Positions 22,901 to 37,900 of a stretch of 64,000 bases of DNA are shown here, piece after piece. Position 1 is the stretch's first letter, and every line of letters begins with the position of its first letter. The position numbers and the translations under genes were made by a program. This DNA is from Owenia fusiformis. Lineage: Eukaryota > Annelida > Polychaeta > Sabellida > Oweniidae. The stretch spans positions 21,092,184 through 21,156,183 of the forward strand of contig CAIIXF020000012.1 in the NCBI GenBank assembly GCA_903813345.2, written 5' to 3'. The notes under the pieces were generated by a model, which made no database searches, had not been told where the DNA came from, and saw only the letters and a program-made list of their open reading frames with translations.

Positions 22901-25900
22901 TAAACCATTTAAAGCTACTTTAATTTTTGTCAGATTCATACCTGGAATTTGCATTCTTATTGAGAATGGGTGTATAGTGGTTAACGCTTTCAATAATGTT
23001 GTCATTAAAAGTAAATTTCACATTGGATTTTGAATTAAAAATTAATGATTTCGTCTTTAATGTGTTAACAATAAGGTGATACCTCTTACAGAACTTAAAT
23101 AAACAATTTAACATTTTGTGCTCCATCTTCAGTATTTGACAATAAAATTAAATCATCAGCCCAAAGTAAATGGTTTATCTTATCACCGTCAAATTGAATT
23201 CCATACTCCTTGGGTAAATAATCTGACAAATCATCAAGAAAGTGGTTAAATAAATAAGTACAATGGACAGAGCCCTGCATTATACAATAATAAAAACAAA
23301 GTTCTTATATTTTTGTTCTCAGGAAAATTTTATTTTTGAAAGGATTGGTATCGATATGGTGAACTTTTTGAACACACATTTCTCTTAAACCAGTCATCAA
23401 AAAATTCTGAAAATTTTACACATCGTCAATTTAATGGTCGTTTTTGGCTCACACAGTGAGCCTATGGGATCGACCAGGCATCCATCCGTTGGTCCATCCG
23501 TTGGTCCGTCCGTTGGTCCGTCCGTCCGTCAACATTGGACGCACAAATTAAAACTGCTATTCGGATTGAGTCATATCCACATTCATTTTATGCATATCCA
23601 TAATGCCTATTTGACCTATCATCGCCATTTCCCAAGTTTGCCCGGTTCAGAGAAATTGCTGATTTTGACGTCAAAAAGTCAAATTTTCTGTAAATGCTAG
23701 ACACTTTGTTGAAGTAGAACTTTCAAATAACTTGTAGTAGTTGCTGTATATGCAACTTATGTCCTCTGAAGATTTCAAAGCTCTTGGAATTTCAATTTTT
23801 GGTGTTTACTCTATAAAATCTGACAAAAAGTAGGACTTAGTCATTTTCAGGAAACTTTCTCATGTATAAAGTCAATGGCAGGTTTTGTGATTGACAAGTT
23901 TCTCAAAGTTTGCCTTATACTTGATCATTTCTTGTAATGAATTACATCATCACTAGATTTAAGCATTCCCTACATATTGCTCAATGTATGTTGATTAGTT
24001 GATTTTTCAAATTGATTTTTGGATGTATATTTTGGTCAGCTTAATCACAAAGACCTTACTGAGCTCTGAATAAGTAAAATTTTCAAGGTCAAGGTCATCA
24101 AACTAGGTCACACAACTGTGTGTATCTAAGTTTCTCAAAGCTTGAGACTAATCCAAATCAATATTTTTGTTTGAAAGTCGGGATATACATTCCTCTGAAG
24201 GTTCCAAACTGTGTGAGCACAGGACCGTGGGTCCTTTATTTGAATGGTAACATTATAATTTGAAAAAAATATATCAATTTTTCTCTATATTGTTTCAGAA
24301 AACACATCAGACACTTTTTTATTTGTTCTTGGTATCATATGCTTGAATGAAATGAAACATCTATCAGAACCTCATTGGAACAAAATGACATAAACACTAC
24401 GTGTTTAGGTCTCTCAATATTGTAGTTGTACAAAGGAAAGTTTGGTTGATTTTAAAAGAGTATCTTATTAATGAAATAAAAGGTTTATGTTAATTTTTAT
24501 CTATTTTAGGTGGTTTTGTTTTAATCTTTTGAATACTTTTTGTTAAATCAACCAAAATTTCCTTTGTATAACTATATAATATTGAGAGGTCTATTTCATT
24601 CTCGAGAATGGGTAGAAAGGAACAAAAGACAATTGTACTAAAAACGAAAAATGTTAACAAAAACAGTTGATATAAAATATATATAAATAATTTTTGCATT
24701 AAATTGTTGTCAGTCAGTCAACATTACATAAAGGACCGTGTTTTTTACAGAATGTTTTCAATAATTGGTTTAAGAGAAAAACATTGTTGAATTCAGTTCA
24801 CCATATCAATACCTATCCTTTATTTCCATACATTCTCACTAAAACCTAATATTTCTTGATTTGTTTTTAGATTAATGTTAAAGCCACTAGTCAAGAACTG
24901 CGTAAATTTGTAACTGAGCTGAGAGATGAGATAGATGCATTGAAACATGCAGTTCAACATGGCACCAAAGATAAGGTAAGATTTGTGGCTTGATTTGGCC
25001 TTTTTAAAATCCCTAGTGTCTAAATCAGAAATCAGATGTTGTGCTGATCTTGACTAATATATCGAGTGTCCCAAAAAAGTGAACCTCTTTTTGACAAGTA
25101 TTTTCTCAGACATAGATAAGCTGAATTCTCTTACTATTTTTATTAAGGAACTCTAGGTTATCATTAGTAAGTTCTATAGATATGAAAGAGATTTGTTTCA
25201 TATTATTTGAGTATTTTCAAATTAAAAACACCATGCAAAAATATTGAAAATCCATGGAAAAGTCACTAATTTCAGTCTGAAAGAAGCTGTTTTTTCAACC
25301 AGTAATACTTGTTTTTCCATCAATATCGCCTACTACATACCGTATTCTCTGTAATTAGCGCCCAGGGCGTTTAGAAAATTGAAAATACATTATTTAGACC
25401 ATTCTAATAAGCGCCCATGTATGAAAGAAATCAGAAATCCCGAGGAATTTCATGTATGGCAATTTTTCTTGACAAGAATGCATTTTCTTCAACATATTTT
25501 TATAATAATATGACAAGTGCTGTTATTGGAGAGAATACGGTAAAGATCGCTTAGACAATATTGACAGTGGTTGAAGACCCGTCTATGTCTAATTTATTTC
25601 CGGCACGCCCACTTTGTCATTATCGCCGATTACCTTCAATATTTCCACTAGAGACTGCTGGATATCGATCTAAAGTTATACATTATTTCTAATTTGATGA
25701 GAGATCATCATTATTCATGCAAAAGTCGTGTAAAAGTCGAGAAACATTAAAAAGAAACCAGAAAGTTCACGACCTTGACATGCGCAGAACATCTGCGCAG
25801 TAGCTTTTGAAATTTCTGAATGCCGATAAAGAACAATCCATTCATTATGGACTATTTGGAGACAATATTAGCATGGTATGGTGTGGGAAGCACCCATCGA

Positions 25901-28900
25901 TAGATATGTATCGAGAGGATGCATAGAATTACAAAACGCGTCGTGTTTACAGCAGTTTTAGGGTAAGTACTCTATTATCGCCCGCTCCTGGATTTTGAGA
26001 AATATTTTTTTCCTGATATATTCTTCAATTCTTGTTGATTCCTCGATGTTTCTTGAACTTTGTGAAGCGGGGTGGGCGCTTATTAGAGAGTGGGCGGTTA
26101 TTACAGAGAATACGGTAATAATAATTATTCCATCCTTTAATGTATGTTGGAAGTAAATATATTTTTGTTCACAAGTCTATTTACAGTAACATGACTAACT
26201 ATATTGCCCTTAATTCCTTTAAAGGATTCATTCCTTTAAAGAATTCATCTTCCCCCAAACCCTTTCACTTTGAAACAGTTTTCATAAAAATTGCTTAATC
26301 GCTTATCACATAAAAGCATTTGTTATTCCTCCAAACTCACCCCGGAATAGCCTGACAATGGTTAAGTCAGATACCGTTGTCACAAATGGCAGACATGAAC
26401 TGTATGTTTAATAGAGCACCTAGACCAAATTCCTTTGGAACAACAATCAATAAAAGTGTCAAAACAGACACTGTAATTACCATATGCTGTTGTCTTTCTA
26501 AATTACTCAAATTCAGATTCCGTTGTCATTGACAATATCGAAGACGCTATATTGTGGCGATTCACGACCCAATTTGATCGAAAATGGGATTTTATATGAT
26601 GCATTATCACAATAGCTTAATGCATACACAAAATTAGCGACGATAAAATCCCATGAAATGAGGACCAAGTGATTAAACAGTTGAAGCGACGGTTATGTCT
26701 GCCATTTGTGACAACGGTATCTGACTTTACAGTAGTCAGGCTATTCCAGTGTGAAACTGAAATTTTGGACAAAACATATTTTGGAAACAGAAAACAATGA
26801 AACAAATCAATAAACCTGACACACAGACAAGCTTGTTTTAAACTAAAACTGATTGACAGATGCCATCACCTGATAACGGGCACAAACGCTATGAAGGTCT
26901 CGTTCAGTAGCTCAATATTGGATTTTTGCATGCATTTTTGAATTTGGCAATTCTCATATAATATAATCTCTTTCATATCTGTACAACTTGCTAATGATAC
27001 CCTAAGGCTACTTTATGGAAATTTTCAATAAACTTTAGTTATCAATTGTTGAGAAAATACATAAAAGTGATTCACTTTTTTGGGACACCCGATACACTGT
27101 TGCTCATATGTGTATATATGGAATATTGGGTACTTCTCAAAAATCAGTACACTTTCTTAATAACAAATACATTATTTTTAACCATATGAAAGAATAAAAA
27201 TGATTATTCTCAAATTTATTAATTACAAAAGCCAGATTGCAAAGAAATTTCAAAACAAATCTCCATTCATTAGAATTTCAAGGAAATTCATGGTAAATTG
27301 GAAAATATTCCATATACAGTATATGAGGAATGGTGTAGTTAGTGATTGTACTTAGTTTTATGGTTTTGACATATTTGACATTAACTGTGATTGGCAATAA
27401 CACTCCAGGTTTTTGTTTTTAAATTAGATGCAAAAATATGTTATTTAATGCCATTTCGAATACACAAAGCGAATGTTAATATATAAATGACCCTCATATA
27501 ATGAGCATTCTGCACAAAAGAAATAACTTATTGACTCTCCCTACTGGATTACAGGGCTTAGACATTGATGCAATGAAGGAAAAATGGCAAGAAGCAAAGA
27601 TGCGAGACATGGAAGAGTTGAAACAAAGACTTGTACAGGTAACATGACTGCATAATAATTATCTATGTATTTTATGATTAATTTTTTATCCCAACAAACA
27701 AAGTTTGTGAGGGATATAGGAAAGACCTCTGCCCATCCGTTCGTGTTTCAGTGCGATAACTCCAATACCAGTAGACGGATTTGGTTCAAATTTTATAGGC
27801 CTATGCCTTATAAGACCTCTGCTCAAGAAGGAATTTTCAATATGGCCGCTCAATTTGGCTCAAATGTTGATGCCTAAAGGCAAAAGAGTTTTGCTGGAGA
27901 TGAGATTTTCAAGATGGCTGCTGAATTTCAAAATGGCATCCATTTTTCATGTAAAACATAATCAATGATAACTCAAATACCCCTGGACGGATTTGGTTCA
28001 AATTTTGCATTTTGATGCCTTGAGAAAAAGGAGTTCTGATCAAAGACATTTTCAAGATGGCTACCATATTTCAAAATGGCCACCATTTTTTGAAAAAAAA
28101 ATATTTTAAATTTTATCGAGGGAATAAATTTTCAAGATAAAAGTTGAATTTCAAAATGGCTGTCATTTTTCATAAAAAGACGTTATCTTTCGTAACTTAG
28201 TTTGAGTTGATAATATAATTTTATAGGATTTATTTGTACTGATGCCCTTTTTAACTTAGTTTTTATGGTTCACTTTTCGGAGAACATATATATATACAGG
28301 GTGTCCCGAAAGTATGCCCCCCCCCCCTAGGCAGACATATACCAGTGTCGTCATAGTATGTGTCATATATCATTTTAAAGCTTATCCAAAGTTACATTGA
28401 TTCGCCAAGTATCATGGTTCAACTCTCAAATGCGTAAAAATTACAGGCATTTCAAAATTTAGTGTTTGGTCAAAATTAAGTTCAATTTTACACCAAATCA
28501 ATAGTCAATGTGTCCTCCCGAGCCATCTTAACAGCAGCAATTCTTTTCAGGTCGGATGGATTACGAGTTGGAAAAAGAGAACGGTGAGGGTAGAAACTCT
28601 AAGGAAACTCTTCTAAAGTGCCTTAACAGGTTTTAAGAGGGTTATAAAATTCCACACCCCTATTTGAAGGGCTTTTAAGGTCATATCTGAAAATAATTGC
28701 TGCTGTTAACATGGCCAAGGGGGACTCATTGACTAGTAATGTGGTGTAAAATTCAACTTTATTTTGACAAAACACTAACTTTTAAAATGACTGTAACTTT
28801 TTCCCATTTGAGAGTTAAACCATGATACTTGGCAAATCAATGTAACTTTGGATAAGCTTTAAAATGATATATGACACATACTATGATGGCACTGGAATAC

Positions 28901-31900
28901 ATCTTCCTAGGGGGGCCCCATACTTTCGGGACACCCTGTATAATACATTGACAGGGCCTAATGGCCTAGTCACATAGCCCGGCCGATGAGGTTCCGATGA
29001 GCCAGCGATGCAATTTTCACTGAACTCGGCCGAACACCGGCCGGACATCCGTGGCGTTTGTTGCTTAAAACCGCATCGGTGGCAGCTCGGTGAAATTTTA
29101 ACTTCGGAGTTAAATTTCACCGGGCTCTCACCGAGCTCCCTCATCGCAGCCCTATCGTAACCACATCAGAACACACGTCGGCCGGTGCACGGCCGAGTAT
29201 CGGTCGGTGTCCCGTGCATCTGAGACAACCAGAGGACGAGGTTTTTTTAACGGACACCGGCCGAGCTCCGACCGAGCTCCGGCCGATGTGGGACAGAGCC
29301 TTGGAAAGTATAGTACCTGAAGATGCCGGACGGAGTCCGTTCACGTCACCGAGCTCTGCTTCCGATGAGGAGAGCTCGGTGGCACCAAAAAAATCCACCG
29401 AGCTCTACCGATGCCGGACATCGGCCGGGCTATGTGACTAGGCCATAAGCAAAGGCATTATTGGCCCTGTAGAATTAACATACAAATTATTACAGATGGC
29501 TTTTGGTTGAAAAAAGTCAATAAGTGTTTATAATATGTCCAGTTAATAATTCAAATGATTTCCATTGAAAATTTTAAATAGACAACCTTTAGTATTTTGT
29601 TATTTACTAAATTATCACCAAACAAAAGTGCATTGATCTTTTGTTCCTAAGTGCATCCTATTAAAAAGAAATGTTTCAGTTTCAGAAATCTTTCGTAACT
29701 AAAATACCAGTTGAAGGATATGGTTCAAAATTTTATATGCTGATGCCTAGTGATAAAGGAGTTTTGGTTGAGAAGACATTTTTAAGATGACAACTTAATT
29801 GGAAATGGCCACCATTTTTGTTAAAAATGTAATCTGATAACTCAAATACCAGTGGACAGATTTGGTTCAAATTCTATATGCTGATGCATAGGGATAAAGG
29901 AACTGTGCTAAAGAATGAAATTCCAAAATTTCAAAATGGCTGCCATTTTTCATCAAAATAATTTAGTCTTTAATAACTCTAATACCAGTGAATGGATTTG
30001 ATTCAAGATTTATATGCTAATACCTAGGAATAAGGGAACTCTACTCAAGAAAAGATGGCTGCTATTTATCAAAACACGTTTTGTTTGGTGGGATCTGCTA
30101 CTCCGTGGAGTTGCTGTTTTCTAGTTAAGAACTTGTAAAAACTCATAAATGTATTTAATTTAAAGTGAGTTCTTATTTTACGAGTATCCCATATTATAAG
30201 CCAGGAGTATTGCAAATCAGAAGTCTATTACTTTTGCCTGTTTTCTTTATTCTTTCTTTCTTCTTTTCCCCCTCTTTTCTCAGCAATAAGAAGAGCTTAC
30301 TTTAAGCTATTTATATTGTCAACAAGGAAATGTGTCTGGGATGATGCGAAATAAGGTCAACTTTTTATCTAGGTCAAAGGTCAAGAACTAGGTCAAATCT
30401 TGTGTTATCACTATTTTACCATTTTCCTCAGTCGTCCTTCAGAATTTTTTCTCGGTCTTTCTTCATCTTGTTCCTTGTAAAGAATGGTAATTCTGAAAAG
30501 CAAATCATTCTTGTGTCTCCACCAAGAAGTGGTGACATATTGTTATGGTCTCCATTTTTTGTGGCGGCGGTTGGTGGTTTGGGGTTGGCAGTTTGTGGTT
30601 GGCGATCGGCGGGTGGCATTTGGCGTCTGTAGCAAATTTTCAAAACAATTACTGTTTAGACTGACCTCAATTTTTTCCAAATCATCTACAAGTTTTCAGA
30701 AGTTCAAATCTGACTTTACATTCAAGATTTGACCTTCAATGACTTTTTCAAGGTCAAAAAAGGTCAAAATGGTCTTTTTTCAACTTGCTCCAAATTGACC
30801 CAATATTTTTTCAAAATCATCTGCAAGTTATCAGAAGTACAAATCTGACTTTAGATTTAAGATTTGGCCTTTAATGACCTTCTCAAGGTCAATGAAAGGT
30901 CAAAAAGGTCTTTTTTCAACTTGCTTCAAATTGACGAATTTTTTTCAAAATCATCTACAAGTTCTCAAAAGTACAAATCTGACTAAAGATTCAACCTTCA
31001 ATGACATTCTCAAGGTCAAAAAAGATTTGACCTTCAATGACCTTCTCAGGGTCAAAAAGGTATTTTGTCAACTTGCTTCAAATTGACTTTTTTCAAAATC
31101 AACTACATGTTCTCAGAAATTCAAATCTGACTTAAGATGATGAACTGATAATATTGTGAGCAACTAGGTGGTGACATTTTGACATGTTAATGCCTTGTTT
31201 GATTATTCTTACTGTTTTTGAGATCTTTGACATAAAAAGTGTAAAATAGCTAATTTTTCAACTTGTTTTTAAACCATCTACAAAGTCTCAGAATTCCAAA
31301 TCTGAAATCAGAATTGAAATTTAACTTCCGGATAAGGAACTTTACATTTTGAATTCTCGAAAAATCTTTATAACTAATCACATGTTAAATCAACGGAGAC
31401 GTGGAAAAATATGAATTGAAAAATACCATATACAGATTGGATCCAGGTAAAATTACTGCCTACATTCAAAATCTGGACACTCAGTAGCCAAGGTCAAAAG
31501 CTAGGTCAAATCTATGTTTTTCCTTATTTTTGCAAGCCTGACACTACAGTGCTGATATATATTAATTGATCAGTCGTTTAATTGGCATATTTTCTTGAAT
31601 TTTAACATTTAATGTCCCAAACTCCCACAAACTGCAGAAAAGTATACCCCATAAATCATATTTACCAAAATGAGTGTCTCCAAGGCTTCACACCAGCGTA
31701 TGCATAATGCATTTGTCACGAGTTTGAGCTGAAATTTCGCCAAAATGAAGTAGGCTAAGGGTAGTCTCTGCCAGGTTTGTTTATTGTGGTAAGCTTGTAA
31801 GTGCTCAGAAGCAAATAATTCACGTGCGCAAAATAATCAAATAATCTAATTGGTCTAAACTTTGCTGCACATGCGCACAATGTGTGCCATGTTTTTTTCT

Positions 31901-34900
31901 AGTGATTTCGTTTCGTTTCATGGAGTTTGCGTTTCAGTGTAACTTCCGCAAAAATGGCGGACCATGGACAGAATTAACAGGTAAAATCACTTCGAAATTT
32001 CAAGAGAACTTTTTACCTATAATAGCAAAACTTTTGTTTTATTTGTGCATTCTATCTATCAGATAAGAGTTTCAGGGGTATGTAGGCAAATTCATTTTAG
32101 TAGGAACACTCTGTTTAGTTTGAAAACGCACCCTATATTATTATATATCAGCACTGTACATTCCAATATTTTCTTTTGAAATTTAGCCTAGAGACAGCCA
32201 AGAGTATGCGTCTACTGTCTCCAAATTCCAAGTTTGACTTCCGGTTTAGATTCTGTGGCATTTTGAAATCTCGAAAAATCGATATGATGATATCCCCATG
32301 TTAAGTCAATGGAGCTGAAGAAAACATATAAATTGAAAAATACCAGATACAGATGGGATTCAAACAAAATTACTGATATCGTACAACGGAAGAGGACCTC
32401 TTAAGCTTACTTAACTCAAAATTTGGACATTCATTTGCCAAGATCAAAATCTAGGTCAAATCTATGTTTTACTTATTTTTTTAATACTGACACTACACTT
32501 AAATAGTTTTCTTTGAAATTTAGCATAGAGATAGCCAAGGGTATGCTAATAATGTTAGCCTTTGGCCATCAGAAGGTATGTTGACCCAGTTTTGAGATAT
32601 GGTATCCATAGAGTAGGTCAAATTCAACATTTTAGATGTCAAATAATAGGAAATTTTCTCAGGATTCCGAATCTGCAATCAAAATTGAAATCCAACTTCC
32701 AGTTTAGATATTATGATTTCCTCATGATAAATCATGAGTTAAGTCTGCTACCTACTCAGGTACCTACTCAGGTACTCATTCAGCTACAGTATCTACTCAA
32801 CTACCTACTCAGCTACATACTCAGCTTCAATCTGGAGTCTTAAATTGAACTCTGGTCAATTTACCATTCTTCTTCTTCTTCATCTTCTTCTTTCTTCCTC
32901 CAACCAAACTAACATAACAACCAACCTCCAACCTGGGATCATGGGAAATTAGGCCAAATTTTTATCAAGGTCAAAGGTCAAGAACTAGGTCAAATCAGGT
33001 CAAAACCAGAACTAGGTCAGAATTGTTTTTCAAGTTTTTCAAAGTTTGTTCTTATTCTTCATTATTTCATGCGATGAATTATATTGGCACTAGATTTAAG
33101 CATTCTCTACAAATTGTTCACTATATGTCAGCATTACATTTTTACAGTTTTTGAGATATTGGACATCGGAAAATTGTAAAATATGTCATTTTTCAACTTG
33201 CTTCAATTTGACCAATTTTTTTATAAAAATCATGTACACGGGGGAATAGTCTACCCGCCTATGTACAACCTACCGCCGAGCAAAGACCTGAAGATGTCTG
33301 AAAATGTAGGGGAGAAGTTAATAAACTCCTGTTTATATATTGAATTTCTCAATATGAGAAATAGATAAAACACAGAATTGTTTGTAACCGATAAAGTTGT
33401 TGTTCCAGGCACTCATGTTTGCAAAATAATGAGTACTTAATGCAAAATTTACTATCAAATCGCGTAATTCAACTTCTAAAAATTTGAATGATGTTTTTTA
33501 TCTTAAATACGTAAGTAAGATCCATGGCTGTCTTTACTCCATTTATTTCCAAGCATAATATGCAGTAATGCAGGCTTAAACAGGCTTACAACGTGCTGTG
33601 TATTCACTTAGACGGTTTGACAATTAAGTCAAATTCATTTTTATCCCACCGAACGAAGTTCGTAGGAATATAGAAAACCAGTCCATCTGTTTGTTTGTGC
33701 GGACGATTACTCAAATACTGGTTGACGGATTTGATTCAAATTTTATAGGATTATGCCTTATGGGTGTAGGACCTCTGCTTGAGAATAATATGGCTGCTTA
33801 ATTCAAAATGGCTACCATTTTTACAAAAATGTAATATTTGATAACTCAAATATAAGTGAGCGGTTTTGGTTCAAATTGTATATGCTGATGCCTAGGGACA
33901 AAGAATTTTGGCAGCTGAATTTCAAAATGGCCGCCATTTTTTCAAAAAAACTTAATATTTAATAACTCAAATACCAGTGGATAGATTTGGCTCAATTTGG
34001 TTTATACTGTATGCTCATATGCTCTGTTCAAGAATTAATTTTCAAGATGGCCACTAAATTTCAAAATATGTTTTATTCGGTGGGATTTGCTACTCAGTGG
34101 AGTTGCTGTTTTTCTAGTTCTGTTTTCTTCTGACCCGAAATTACCTGACATGCACACCTTTTTTTCTGGCCCATCCCAACCTGAAAAATATCTGACGTGT
34201 GACACCTCTATTACCCAGCTTCAATCTGGTCTTAAATTGAATTCTGTTCTCTGTTCAATTTCCGATTTTACTGATATTTTCTGATTATTCTCCAGCTGTC
34301 TTTAAACTGCATTCTTAATGTTATCCCTGCTTTAATTACATAAACCATTTTTATTAACAAATAATTGTTTCCTAGTTTCCCTTCTGGTGATGCTATACAT
34401 TTACATGTACTTGCAACACTCATACAATCTGAATTGATAAAGCTTATAAGGCATTATCAGAGGAATCATTATTTCCATTATTTCTTTAATTGTTGATTTC
34501 ATTGTAAAGTATTGGAATGTTTTGAAAAATGTGTCCCAGCTTCAAAGACAAAGTTGTATCCCAATGTTGATCAATAAAAATGTTAATTTCTCATCTTTCA
34601 GGGTTTAATTTTTATTCTATTTAAATGTTACCTTGTGATTCACCTTAGGAACATGCAAGTGATTTGAATGAACTCTATAATGTAGTGAAGCAAGAAATGT
34701 AAGGATTTGTCTTAGTTCACACTAGTCACAATATAACATAGCATACAATCTATGTATCTTCCCTACATGCACTTTGATATGCAAATTACAATTTTTGTAG
34801 GCATTGCCGGTCAAACATATTGGATATTGATATTTAAAAAGATAAGTTTAGTGGTATTAGTTCTACTGTACAGCTGTATATGCAATATAACACGATGAGT

Positions 34901-37900
34901 GACATTTTTGTCAATTATTTGAAGGAGCCATACCCAAACTTTCTAATGTGAACTATTGATATTAGAAACAATTGATATTCAAAACTAATTTCAAAGGAGC
35001 GGTATCGATATTGAGAACTTTTTGAACACACGTTTCCCTTAAACCAGTCATAAAAAAATCTTAAAATTTGACACATCGTCAATTTAATGGTCATCTTTTG
35101 AATGGTAACAATATAATTTGAAAAGTATATATATACTTTCATCTACATTGTTTTAGAAAACACATCAAACACTTGTTTTCTTCTTGGTATCATGTTTCCA
35201 GAGTGAAATGAAACATCTTTCCGAACCTCATTCGAACAAAACGACATAAACACAACATGTTTAGGTCTCTCAATATTGTAATTGTACAAAGAAAATTTTG
35301 GTTAATTTTAAAAAAGTATCTTGTTAATGAAATAAAATGTTTATCTTGATTTTTATCTATTTTGGGGGGATTTTGTTTTAATTTTTGAATACTTTTTTAA
35401 AATCAACCAAAAATTCCTTTGTATAACTATAATATTGAGAGGTCTAAAAAAAGAAAAAAAAATTGTATATGCTATTTTGTTCCAACAAGGTTCGGAAAGG
35501 CATTTTATTTCATTCTCAAGAATTGGTAGAAAGGAGTGAAAACAATTGCACTAAAAAACAAAAAATGTTAACAAAAAGTTATATAAAATATTTCTATATA
35601 ATTTTCACATTAAATTGTTGTCAATCAGTCAACATTACATAAAATACTGTGTTTTACAGAATGTTTTCAATGATTGGTTTAAGAGAAAAACATTGTTGAA
35701 TTCAGTTCTCCATATCAATACCACTCCTTTTGGACAAAATTGATTTGCATTCAAAGTGAAAGGGAAAGGTATACAGTTAAAATAACCTAATATACCACAT
35801 GCATCATAAGCACTTTTGGATCTTATTTCAAGGGATGATCAATAAGAAATGGATGCACTAAGGGAGGGCATTTATACTGAAAGGAGCATTTTCAATATAC
35901 TGAAAAATATGCTGACTTTTAAGGGCATTTTTGAGTACTAAAATGTACTGAAAAATATACTGATTTTTAAGACATAATTAAGTATAAATAAATAATAATC
36001 TAAAAAATATACCGCTTTAGAGATCCAGGTTTATGATATAAGATTCAGGAGAATCACTTTTATTGACAAATGTTCATTTGTATTTGAACAGTTACTTGAT
36101 ACACCACAATTTATAGGGGAAGGGCTCTTCTATTTGCAATCAAGGTGTGTGTACTTCTAGACATCTCGATCAGGGAACTTTAGAATTGAGGAATTGTTGG
36201 TCTCAAGGAAATATCAGGAAGTTCTTGTTTTCATATGATATAGATGTAATCCAATTGTTGTCTAAGCCCTTCTGGAAATATTTCAACTGTATGAAAATAA
36301 ATTGATCAAAGAGCAAAATTATAATTATGATCAATCATAATCAAAAAGTCTATGAGATGAGTGATGATTGCAATTGTGTTCACATCATATTTTCATTTTG
36401 TTTGTGCAAGGAATCAAGTAAGCATGGATGTATCAATGCAAAGTAGAAGATGATCATATAGTAAACCAATTAAGCTTGATGACTTCAGACATTTGTTTTG
36501 TTCTCTATACATACACATCCTGTTTTTAATCCTTTAGTGTTTATTCAACTTATTAAAATGACCTGAGGCCTCATTATCATCTGGTCGCAACGCAAAATCG
36601 CATGCGAATCGCATCGCAAGACATCGCAACGCAACTATTTCCCAAAAATGTTATTATCATTCCATCGCATCGCAAGTCTGACGCAAAGTTATCGATTTTC
36701 TGATCGCAACTAAACAAAAAGTTGCGACGACGTTTACTCTGTCGCAAATCAAATCGCAAATCTAGTTCATCTTTGAGCGTTATTTTATCTATGTTAATGG
36801 ATATTTTGTGGTGTTTTATATCGATCATTTCACTACCTGTTAAGTATTAATCAATAGTATCGAAGAAATTGTTCAATTTTATTTATTTAATATGATTAAA
36901 ATATACATTTAATTGAGCCTGTAAATCCTTAAAAATCACGTTTGTTTCTAAATATTGCGAACGCATCACATACTGTATACGTCTTAGATTGGTGCCTGCA
37001 ATATTTCGTGCTCTTTGGAGCATAGGATTCTCGCCAATTAAATATTTATCTAGCTAATAAAGCTTGTTTGGTGAATTAATCTTGCCACTACTACACTAAT
37101 GTTCTGAGTATTCCTAGTGTATATGTACCTCACCTACATCCTCTGCAAAAGTACAAGAACACCAAGATGTTTCATTTCATTCTGGATCACCACAATCGTA
37201 TTGGCTGAAGAGTATTTCGAGATAGGTTTAACCCACTCGATTCACTAAATGACATCGAGATGCTCCAGAGATACAGAATGCCGAGAGCATTGTTAATAGA
37301 GGTTATAAACCTTTTTGAAGACGAACTGACACCAAAGAATAGGAACAATCATGTTCATCCCGGGGTTGAACTCCTGTGGTATCTTTTATTTGAGGTGCTC
37401 GTTTTTCTGAATGATCTCTATCATGTTCCCAGATATAGATTAAATATTAAAGACATTTTATTTGATCGAGTTTGAATATGAATAGAAACGTTGTTAATTC
37501 GACATAATAGAATAAATGCATATCACTGCAAATTACTAAGTTGTTAAATTTAATAGTTTAAAAATGAAAAAGCATTTTTTACATAGACATGTACTCTGTA
37601 TCTGTTGTTCAAGCATCACCCATCGCATTGAAGTTGACTCGTCGGAAAGAGTTAGATTTTCAATTTGAAATGAGAGTTCGTCTCAAAATTGTAGATTTTC
37701 ACATTTTCATCCCGACCCTGATTCAAACATGATTTGCTTTGATCACAATGCAAAAGACGTGTTTCATATTTTGTTCCAAAGGAAAATAAATGCAATACAC
37801 TGGAGACATATTTAAACATATATCGATATGGAACCCACAACTTGCAATTTTCTTGCATGTGTATAAAATGTAAAATATACACCACCAAATAGAAAACTCA

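Larger units (their letters stand above)
25062..27092. mobile_element. TA-flanked TIR element, sister of 11525-14523
   Basis: The ends TCGAGTGTCCCAAAAAAGTG and CACTTTTTTGGGACACCCGA are inverted, with TA on each side (25060-25061 and 27093-27094). The interior carries two further elements, 25338-26117 and 26345-26751. No transposase is seen. Confidence 0.75.
27683..30126 (+). mobile_element. Family C element C1 (with nested insertions)
   Basis: It begins TTTATCCCAACAAACAAAG, then GGGATATAGGAAAGACCTC, and ends GGTGGGATCTGCTACTCCGT followed by GGAGTTGCTG. The interior repeats 'caaatttcaaaatggctgcc'-type units. Elements at 28297-28938 and 28962-29445 are inserted in it. Other copies are 33640-34119 and 50107-51618. 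Confidence 0.65.

Noticed and set aside
28881-29441. GC-rich ORFs in the 28962-29445 MITE
   Set aside because: They come from stop-poor GC-rich inverted repeats and appear on both strands.
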